From Metridium senile (Eukaryota; Cnidaria; Anthozoa; Actiniaria; Metridiidae): a stretch of 64,000 nucleotides of DNA. A model generated the notes under the pieces. That model was not told the DNA's origin. It saw only the letters and a list, made by a program, of their open reading frames with translations, and did no database searches. Location: contig OX459101.1 of the NCBI GenBank assembly GCA_949775045.1, positions 9,885,101-9,949,100 of the forward strand, read 5' to 3'. Below are positions 62,901-64,000 of this stretch, piece by piece (within the stretch, counting starts at the first letter, position 1; each line of letters begins with the position of its first letter). Position numbers and translations under genes: made by a program.

Positions 62901-63178
62901 TTGAGCGAACTTACAATTGCCTCTCCCCTTTCCCCACCCCTATCCTTTCTCCCTCATCAAATTTTTTAATGATCCGTTTTTATCTTTAAAGGCCTACCCA
63001 CAAACGTGTCTTCAGCCACAACAAGCCGAGTTCCAAACTGAAGTTGTCTCCGCTCAGATGGAGTACTTTCTTGGTGGAAATCTGCTGGCCAACCCGTCTG
63101 CGGGCCACGGCAATCATGCCAAGATTGTATCAAATGCATTTACGTTCGCTTCTAAAGTTGTTGACAAGCTTTGGATAG
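34967..63178 (+). CDS. WDFY3: WDFY3/ALFY homologue, 26 exons, N-terminal two thirds (3' end off the window)
   Basis: Large scaffold for selective autophagy of protein aggregates. Exons: 34967-35744, 38869-39219, 39450-39505, 40072-40316, 41450-41601, 42250-42537, 43093-43290, 43970-44070, 44179-44640, 46081-46295, 47714-49200, 50961-51226, 53994-54197, 54566-54808, 55090-55230, 55430-55732, 56601-56753, 58072-58145, 58295-58456, 58858-59076, 59784-60001, 60300-60467, 60895-61070, 61924-62112, 62363-62548, 62992-63178. All phases join: 7222 nt, 2407 codons, no stop. Similarity to vertebrate WDFY3 is collinear: MxMVxxxMG start, LRRLFxE; TDxxxNYFILESQHT; NQQVMCxAGL; LVSMTTPxD; a ConA/LamG-like region with GRWHHVVVVL; GPNYVGSFQ; GSWLREYPVTL. 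BEACH, WD40 and FYVE domains are not in the window. Exon 11 is enlarged. WDFY4 is less likely, because the similarity is to WDFY3 over the full length. Confidence 0.95.
35790..36168. repeat. GATGAT-rich low-complexity tract
   Basis: Irregular ATGATGATAAT sequence at the 5' end of WDFY3 intron 1, with no regular unit. Confidence 0.6.
36169..36640 (-). mobile_element. Element with TAGTATAAATACAAAGGTGA arms carrying a coding remnant
   Basis: Inner element 36277-36640 has perfect ends TAGTATAAATACAAAGGTGA and its complement. To its left lies a hairpin of GTGATTATCGGTGAATATTT. On the - strand an ATG at 36548 opens MAASSCFVTVNEDEIENFKE followed by NAVPKSTKEATKFGVKLFKG, which resembles the N-terminus of KIAA1958/DUF3504-type tyrosine-recombinase-like proteins; the remaining 80 codons do not. 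Probably a deletion derivative of a coding transposon. The family match is from memory and unverified. Confidence 0.5.
36641..37676. other. AT-rich intron sequence
   Basis: WDFY3 intron 1. Repeated ATAATAATATT-type phrases at 37100-37320 (GATATTTTAGATAATAAAAA and relatives). No gene seen. Confidence 0.5.
37681..38690. mobile_element. TTAA-flanked 1-kb element, copy 1, truncated end
   Basis: Starts GGATATACAGGACACTATCG after TTAA and matches, in reverse orientation, the complete copy at 46500-47490. Its far end stops at GGTGAATTGTGTCCT, losing the last bases of the terminal repeat and the second TTAA. No transposase frame. Confidence 0.85.
38869..39219 (+). CDS. WDFY3: WDFY3 exon 2
   Basis: Residues 260-376 (GKSCIANCLENMRRIQRINP ... 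FEVPEPSGG). Its last bases and donor, GGTGGAG|gtaggt, are copied twice more in the following intron. Confidence 0.92.
39198..39429. repeat. Triplicated exon end plus splice donor
   Basis: Three tandem units (72, 78 and 82 bp) start at 39198, 39270 and 39348. Each has CCAGAGCC, then a GGTGGAG-like end, then GTAGGTTCAA or GTAGGCTCAA, then TTATGTTTAATTATTAATGT. Unit 1 is the real exon 2 end. Confidence 0.9.
39450..39505 (+). CDS. WDFY3: WDFY3 exon 3
   Basis: Residues 377-395 (GVSVKNIEAFHVLQKVFLK), collinear with the vertebrate VRNVQAFxVLQ segment. 56 nt, phases 1 and 0. Confidence 0.9.
39520..40020. repeat. (ATTC)n-type tetranucleotide tract
   Basis: Irregular CATTCATTCATTTATT sequence filling most of WDFY3 intron 3. 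Open frames across it (Phe/Ile/His/Ser) are artefacts. Confidence 0.85.
40072..40316 (+). CDS. WDFY3: WDFY3 exon 4
   Basis: Residues 396-476. Includes SDNANYFILESQHTISNFVD and VPCTELMSLSILF, strongly family-like. Donor GG|gtgagt. Confidence 0.95.
40620..40930. repeat. Dispersed repeat G, copy 1
   Basis: TATGAGCAGCCAATCTGTGT ... ATCTCATACAGATC ... CTCCAACATTAGTTCTTTCA ... TCTGGCCAAGAAAATTCAAG. The same order of phrases occurs at 45325-45960 and 51230-51470. Confidence 0.65.
41150..41290. repeat. Hairpin element
   Basis: GTACAATTTGTAATTAATAG ... GATGTTTT pairs with AAAACATC ... CTATTAATTACAAATTGTAC in WDFY3 intron 4. Confidence 0.7.
41450..41601 (+). CDS. WDFY3: WDFY3 exon 5
   Basis: Residues 477-527. 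LSDCHQVALSFLIRILSFNP then LFREIGILEVLTNCLKEYA. The acceptor follows a long T tract; donor G|gtgagt. Confidence 0.93.
41662..41832. mobile_element. MITE with TCTGGTTCACACT arms
   Basis: TCTGGTTCACACTAGCGACA ... AACATACGCAGACTCAGT mirrored by ACTGAGTCTGCGTATGTTAC ... TGTCGCAAGTGTGAACCAGA. 171 bp. Confidence 0.82.
41833..42150. repeat. Pyrimidine-rich minisatellite
   Basis: About five units containing TCCCTCCTTCCCTTATCCCT and GAAGCCTTC or GTAGCCTTC, spaced about 50-65 bp. WDFY3 intron 5, homopyrimidine-biased. Confidence 0.8.
42250..42537 (+). CDS. WDFY3: WDFY3 exon 6
   Basis: Residues 528-623. An Asn/Thr-rich linker, then FLLMGCLRLLLESNPENAKV and FRELGGAMCVHNMVPYHKAR, matching the armadillo-like region. 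Donor G|gtatgt. Confidence 0.94.
42625..42866. mobile_element. MITE with GGTACACACAAG arms
   Basis: GGTACACACAAGACAACAAG then CACTGCGACACATTGCTG, mirrored by CAGCATTGTGTTGCAACAAC then CTTGTGTGTACTGG. In WDFY3 intron 6. Confidence 0.7.
43093..43290 (+). CDS. WDFY3: WDFY3 exon 7
   Basis: Residues 624-689. GTLLGRMHSAVHTEVPIKIQ then RTRAVFREVGGFVYVMSVPL, near-identical in order to the vertebrate GTLLGLMHS ... VFRKVGGFVYI segment. Confidence 0.95.
43305..43885. repeat. GATGATGGT-type low-complexity tract
   Basis: Imperfect trinucleotide repeats in WDFY3 intron 7; a block around 43365-43460 is partly duplicated at 43680-43760 (ATGATGATAATGTTTATGAT). Confidence 0.8.
43970..44070 (+). CDS. WDFY3: WDFY3 exon 8
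   Basis: Residues 690-723. VKQEDVLILLRTVFHVLTAA then MQDEPANKNFFMDE. The acceptor gtttgaag is weak but needed for phase and homology (vertebrate TAAMRYEPANSHFF). Confidence 0.9.
44179..44640 (+). CDS. WDFY3: WDFY3 exon 9
   Basis: Residues 724-877. LADTIRLLGCFSLE, LFDMATDSFGLKV, then YHSGALTAVMDLLPAICEVG. Phase 0 at both ends; donor gtaggc. Confidence 0.94.
44845..45246. mobile_element. MITE with ACTGGGTACTAG arms
   Basis: GGCCAATACCAAATCGAGTA then GAGGACTGGGTACTAGTTTC, mirrored by AAACTAGTACCCAGTCCTCT then ACTCAATTTGGTATTGGCC. A lone end of the same family is at 49384-49440. Confidence 0.8.
45325..45960. repeat. Dispersed repeat G, copy 2, split by a MULE-like MITE
   Basis: TACAATATGAGCAGACAATC ... 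(insert) ... TATATCTCATACAGATTGAA ... CTTCAACATTAGTTCTATCA ... GGCCAAGAAAATT. The insert sits exactly within the CAATCTGTATG phrase. Confidence 0.75.
45356..45651. mobile_element. MULE-like MITE, copy 2, with 9-bp target duplication
   Basis: 296 bp between identical 9-mers ATCTGTATG (45347-45355 and 45652-45660). Ends CATCCTTGGGAACCCAGGGG and CCCCTGGGTTCCCGAGGATG. Same family as 26385-26671. Confidence 0.88.
46081..46295 (+). CDS. WDFY3: WDFY3 exon 10
   Basis: Residues 878-948. LQCLLKSEHNQQVMCQAGLP then ADDEDH-like TDEDHPLNAPLQRMFERLAS, QALSPTVLR. One of the most conserved parts of the protein. Confidence 0.96.
46345..47690. repeat. ACTGAGTA-rich repeat interrupted by a TTAA element
   Basis: Degenerate AACTGAGTAAATYRATGCAT phrases at 46400-46495 continue at 47495-47650, either side of the element at 46500-47490. 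Confidence 0.6.
46500..47490. mobile_element. TTAA-flanked 1-kb element, copy 2, complete
   Basis: Ends GGATATACAGGACACAATTC and CGATAGTGTCCTGTATATCC between TTAA at 46496-46499 and 47491-47494; 991 bp without coding capacity. Reverse-orientation match to 37681-38690. In WDFY3 intron 10. Confidence 0.88.
47714..49200 (+). CDS. WDFY3: WDFY3 exon 11, enlarged low-complexity exon
   Basis: Residues 949-1444 in one 1487-nt exon. The ends are conserved (RDFLRLGSPLLC at the start; LTRIKCLVSMTTPRDARAHG and FVEFNMSVDGFGCLFLPAIA at the end). The middle is a Ser/Glu/Gln-rich, probably disordered insert, with DSSYGEESDSEEDRDFEILV and a 10-residue SQSQxxEIPT repeat (about 1228-1282). The insert makes the region about 300 residues longer than I expect from vertebrate WDFY3. 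Confidence 0.95.
48552..48715 (+). repeat. 30-bp in-frame coding minisatellite
   Basis: Five units of AGCCAATCACAGAGCTTGGA plus AATTCCAACT encode SQSQSLEIPT, SQSQNSEIPT, IQSQGLEIAT, SQSKASEIPN and SQSQHSSIPN. Variation between units is mostly substitution, keeping the frame. Confidence 0.9.
49384..49440. repeat. Terminal fragment of the ACTGGGTACTAG MITE
   Basis: AATTAGGAAAACTAGTACCC then AGTCCATTACTCG then ACTGGCCAATAGG matches one arm of 44845-45246. Confidence 0.65.
49480..50490. repeat. ATC-rich minisatellites, 141- and 103-106-bp units
   Basis: In WDFY3 intron 11. A 141-bp block (49545-49810) occurs twice. Then GATCTAAATATGAAACATC recurs at 49921, 50024, 50130, 50236 and 50339, i.e. 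103-106 bp apart, length changes being in ATC runs. Confidence 0.88.
50494..50905. repeat. Likely old transposon fragment
   Basis: Starts ATAAAAGAAATAGAAAATGT as in the element at 3040. It is more GC-rich (GGTGCCCGAGCGGAGCGAGA). GGGCATAATG ... ATATGCCC forms a short inverted pair. Class unknown. Confidence 0.45.
50961..51226 (+). CDS. WDFY3: WDFY3 exon 12, start of ConA/LamG-like region
   Basis: Residues 1445-1533. VSAVPGIGTGERLFPPQAGL then TFTSWVCVDRFSSPSEDPHP and PVRLLTIARQF; matches the family FPPPSGLSYSSWFCIEHFSS segment. Donor gtaagt. Confidence 0.95.
51230..51470. repeat. Dispersed repeat G, copy 3
   Basis: ATACAATATGAAAGGTCAAT ... ATATCTCATAAAGATCG ... CCAATGTTAGTTTTTTCATA ... TCTGGTCGAGAAAATTCAAG. 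It begins immediately at the exon 12 donor. Confidence 0.65.
51668..51869. mobile_element. MITE family D, copy 2
   Basis: AATAGTCCCCTTCACAGTTT then CGTCATCTTGATATGAAGGG, mirrored by CTTTCAGGGTGGTGCAGTAA then CTGAAGGGGACTATT. Confidence 0.75.
51984..52277. mobile_element. Two adjacent hairpin MITEs
   Basis: 51984-52131 and 52153-52277 each run from TTAGAGTACAAACACTAAAA (then GTGTGCAAC) to TTGCACACTTTTAGTWTTTG then TACTCTA. The second is internally shortened. Tandem insertion or duplication next to the foldback element. Confidence 0.8.
52336..52568. repeat. 20-bp minisatellite, left arm
   Basis: CACATCAAATACAAATCGCT in perfect tandem, the last units changing C to T (AAATTGCT). Open frames (TSNTNRSHQIQIAHIKYKS) are artefacts. 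Confidence 0.93.
53603..53826. repeat. 20-bp minisatellite, right arm (inverted)
   Basis: AGCGATTTGTATTTGATGTG in tandem; the inner units carry the same T variant (CAATTTG) as the inner units of the left arm, so the two arms are true mirrors including variant order. Confidence 0.93.
53842..53926. repeat. (TA)n microsatellite
   Basis: About 40 TA dinucleotides directly outside the right arm. A shorter (TA)n lies outside the left arm at 52298-52312. Confidence 0.95.
53994..54197 (+). CDS. WDFY3: WDFY3 exon 13
   Basis: Residues 1534-1601. An acidic/Thr linker, then LLEEGRWHHVVVVLNKALI, RNSTATLFVDGQHVATTK. GxWHHVVVV is the hallmark strand of the ConA/LamG-like fold. Phase 0 at both ends. Confidence 0.95.
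54566..54808 (+). CDS. WDFY3: WDFY3 exon 14
   Basis: Residues 1602-1682. APYIVAYIGTQPTQRRCSRL then MWKLGPTHLIEEPL and LLGPNYVGSFQSPC, ending the ConA/LamG-like region. Confidence 0.96.
54820..54970. repeat. GACTGACTGG-type repeat
   Basis: Irregular CTGACTGACTGG / CTGGCTGGCT units in WDFY3 intron 14. Confidence 0.75.
55090..55230 (+). CDS. WDFY3: WDFY3 exon 15
   Basis: Residues 1683-1729. VSGEKVMFGIHAHAKSVLSM then RLDTRTIAKE. Phase 0; donor gtaagg followed by a TTCC tract. Confidence 0.93.
55430..55732 (+). CDS. WDFY3: WDFY3 exon 16
   Basis: Residues 1730-1830. PVRLIHNTAAHLLGSSRTIG, GCSGLRTFCPNPVTKLIECI, GLVAMATDIEALYASVKAL. Highly family-like; donor gtaagt. Confidence 0.96.
55790..56480. 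repeat. (TTTG)n-type tetranucleotide tract
   Basis: Long imperfect GTTTGTTTGTTTGCTCG array in WDFY3 intron 16; a Cys/Leu/Phe/Val frame is open across it by chance. Confidence 0.9.
56601..56753 (+). CDS. WDFY3: WDFY3 exon 17
   Basis: Residues 1831-1881. ILALLLRKKKHLLNTHILHL then TFALVGTVDSDRESTIIPN and LCDLE. Phase 0 at both ends. Confidence 0.96.
56794..57101. mobile_element. MITE with CGTGGCCAC-type arms
   Basis: GCACCTTACCGTGGCCACCT then AATTAAAGTTTTGTACAAGT, mirrored by CTTGTACAAAACTTTAATTG then GGTGGCCACAGTAAGGCGC. 0.3 kb in WDFY3 intron 17. Confidence 0.8.
57102..57835. repeat. 115-125-bp minisatellite mixing GAT and CTG runs
   Basis: Five units share ACGATTGGTTTCTATAGCAT then AGCTGATGAGTCTGTTGTTG, followed by a (TGC)n/(TGT)n run, GTCTGCGTTATTATTAATAA and a (GAT)n run. 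Length varies in the trinucleotide runs. A GAT tract continues to about 58035. Confidence 0.88.
58072..58145 (+). CDS. WDFY3: WDFY3 exon 18
   Basis: Residues 1882-1905 (VWHDGPGDLERSLYAHFLEL LGPG). Donor AA|gtaagt. Confidence 0.92.
58295..58456 (+). CDS. WDFY3: WDFY3 exon 19
   Basis: Residues 1906-1959. MQQLGLVPKLLFTLQDETVS then ASVLSVLLSNINEGKNLI. Phase 2 at both ends. Confidence 0.94.
58858..59076 (+). CDS. WDFY3: WDFY3 exon 20
   Basis: Residues 1960-2032. RFGQFLASTISSHHVNENEI, an acidic loop, then IRLRNVLLELILCLICGEGG. The acceptor cattaaag is weak, but the Arg-Phe-Gly-Gln-Phe match to vertebrates supports it. Confidence 0.92.
59148..59715. repeat. Tandem duplication, first unit carrying an insertion
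   Basis: CATGTCCCTCGTCATCATCG ... CTTCTCCCTGTGTAGCG ... TTCAACTTTTCATTTAA ... CCGTCGTCAATATCAGTGCC ... TCATCACTTGATATAAT occurs twice (unit 1 59154-59562 with an insert; unit 2 59567-59713 without). Confidence 0.88.
59247..59490. mobile_element. 244-bp insertion with 7-bp target duplication and known empty site
   Basis: Flanked by CATTTAA (59240-59246 and 59491-59497). The second duplicate reads TTTTCATTTAACCGTCG at 59637-59653 without the insert. Ends GAGGGTCCTAAAGGGG (plus a G homopolymer) and CCCCTTCAGGACCCC are inverted. The interior repeats AATCCCAT/AATCCCAG phrases. Confidence 0.87.
59784..60001 (+). CDS. WDFY3: WDFY3 exon 21
   Basis: Residues 2033-2105. FSDALQETLGYDWLMLFIHP, KTTVVRATRILVTMLGGQTA, ERFKEGVCNGGWLTGTERM. 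Matches vertebrate FKEGLSGGGWL. Donor G|gtatgt. Confidence 0.95.
60300..60467 (+). CDS. WDFY3: WDFY3 exon 22
   Basis: Residues 2106-2161. GFNVGAVSECSENYEMCKEV, NVPGFAMLSSLLPRHVDVPE. Donor G|gtgggt. Confidence 0.94.
60505..60830. mobile_element. MITE family F split by MITE family A copy 6
   Basis: Left arm TAGACCTAATCGGCTAACGC then GTACGTTTCCACCCAA; right arm TTGAATTGGGTGGAAACGTA then AACGCATTAGCTGTTTTGGT. The intact copy at 15514 shows that CCACCCAATTCAAA is the unbroken sequence. Confidence 0.8.
60547..60725. mobile_element. MITE family A, copy 6, nested
   Basis: AATAGACCTCTTTACC ... GGTAAAGAGGTCTATT inside family F. If the element is AGACC...GGTCT, the flanking dinucleotide AT is duplicated; the symmetric ends leave the exact target duplication ambiguous. 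Confidence 0.82.
60895..61070 (+). CDS. WDFY3: WDFY3 exon 23
   Basis: Residues 2162-2220. DVYAGVQFDWHNLYSVFWSS then TAHTIYCPEAAIVLLSMARI. Phase 1 to 0; donor gtaaag. Confidence 0.94.
61080..61760. repeat. (AAC)n / AACTACAGT minisatellite
   Basis: ACAACAACTACAGTAACAAC units of variable length in WDFY3 intron 23, strongly purine/C biased on one strand. Confidence 0.9.
61800..61895. repeat. Terminal fragment of the CTGATTGGCT family
   Basis: GCTTCTCAGCCAATTAGAGC then GCGCGATTTAAATCAAATAT is the inverted counterpart of the left end at 3085-3125. Confidence 0.6.
61924..62112 (+). CDS. WDFY3: WDFY3 exon 24
   Basis: Residues 2221-2283. EWENTEEGSWLREYPVTLIQ then FLMFLYRNVAQFS, matching vertebrate EEEGSWLREYPVTLMQFFRY. 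Phase 0 at both ends. Confidence 0.95.
62363..62548 (+). CDS. WDFY3: WDFY3 exon 25
   Basis: Residues 2284-2345. An acidic start VMSDSEGEGETSTEL, then LLITHPARRFILEFLTLIVT and SLGVIDIILE (vertebrate LTNHPAKKFVFDFMRVLI). Confidence 0.94.
62580..62991. other. Intron 25 with pogo-like terminal fragment
   Basis: ACAGTGGAACCCCTCCATAC at 62586 resembles one end of a Tigger/pogo element; no matching second end was found before exon 26. Confidence 0.4.
62992..63178 (+). CDS. WDFY3: WDFY3 exon 26 (last in window)
   Basis: Residues 2346-2407. AYPQTCLQPQQAEFQTEVVS then FASKVVDKLWIG (vertebrate TQRVVDKLWQG). Donor G|gtaagc; the next exon is outside the window. Confidence 0.93.
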
Positions 63179-63309
63179 GTAAGCTGTTAGACATGGGGTA
63201 GAGTATTTTGGTATAGGTTTAGTTAAAACGAAAATCAAAAGAGGGTAAAAATGGCAAAGAATCGTTAAGAAGTGGGTTTGCAAAATCGTTTAGTTGGTAG
63301 AAACGGATT

Positions 63310-64000
63310 ATTTAAATTTGATGTGATGGTAATCATGATGATGGTGAGGTTGATGGTGCTGGAAAAGGTGTTGTAGATGATGATGATGATGATAATGATG
63401 ATGACGATGATGATAAAATTATAATCATCTTCTCATCATTAACATCATGATAGTGTTGGGTGTGGGAAAGATGTTGGAGATGATGATGATGATGATGACG
63501 ATGATGATGATGAAAAAGTTATATGGTAATTATAATCATGGTAATAATTACGATGTTATTGACATTACCATGATAATCATAGTGACTAATGTTGATGATA
63601 ATTATGGTATGATATGATGATGATTTTAATAATCTCTATGATTGGTGATTGTTGATATGATGATGATTTTAATAATCTCTATGATTGGTGATTGTTGATG
63701 TTGATGATGATTTTAATACTATCTATGATTGGTGATTGTTGATATGATGATGATTTTAATAATGTCTATGATTGGTGATTGTTGATATGATGATGATTTT
63801 AATAATGTCTATGATTGGTGATTGTTGATATGATGATGATTTTAATAATGTCTATGATTGGTGATTGTTGATATGATGATGATTTTAATAATGTCTATGA
63901 TTGGTGATTGTTGATGTTGATGATGATTTTAATAATGTCTATGATTGGTGATTGGTGATGTTGATGATGATTTTAATAATGTCTATGATTGGTGATTGGT
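63310..64000. repeat. GAT tract and 43-bp minisatellite
   Basis: (GAT)n at 63370-63520. Then about nine units of ATGATGATTTTAATAATGTC plus TATGATTGGTGATTGTTGAT, 43 bp apart (e.g. 63611 and 63654), running off the window. WDFY3 intron 26. Confidence 0.9.

Overview
The window is eukaryotic nuclear DNA. It is AT-rich, its genes are split by GT-AG introns, and the introns are full of short palindromic transposons and tandem repeats. The proteins match deep metazoan families: a SORBS/vinexin-type adaptor, renalase and WDFY3/ALFY. Divergence from the vertebrate proteins, intron density and abundant foldback MITEs (several carrying the phrase CTGATTGGCT next to GCGCGC) suggest a marine invertebrate, most plausibly an anthozoan cnidarian. 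That placement is inference; no species can be named from the sequence.

Layout. (1) Positions 1-1901 hold no recognisable coding sequence. (2) 1902-24967 (+) is a complete SORBS-like gene. Nineteen exons join in perfect phase into 806 residues: an EVH1-type proline motif, a SoHo region, a charged coiled coil and three SH3 domains. The stop codon is split across the last intron. (3) 24968-29235 is 3' UTR plus intergenic DNA made largely of inverted-repeat elements. (4) 29236-33603 (-) is a complete four-exon renalase gene (354 residues), tail-to-tail with SORBS and head-to-head with the next gene. (5) 34967-63178 (+) is the N-terminal two thirds of WDFY3/ALFY: 26 exons, 2407 codons, running off the right edge. 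The PH-BEACH, WD40 and FYVE regions would lie beyond the window. Exon 11 is a greatly enlarged, low-complexity exon.

Functional context. SORBS adaptors link the actin cytoskeleton to adhesion and signalling partners. Renalase is an FAD-dependent oxidoreductase of dihydro-NAD(P) isomers. WDFY3 is a scaffold for selective autophagy. They are not an operon and no joint pathway is implied. RNLS and WDFY3 start codons are 1.36 kb apart in divergent orientation.

The unusual content is non-coding. It includes a foldback-type element whose long inverted arms are built from a 20-bp minisatellite (52.3-53.86 kb); a 22-bp array that repeats a splice-donor-like sequence right after the last real SORBS donor; a triplicated exon-end/donor in WDFY3; a MULE-like MITE family with exact 9-bp target duplications; three TTAA-flanked families; several nested insertions; and one insertion whose empty site is preserved in an adjacent duplicate. 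All calls come from reading the sequence; no database search was possible.
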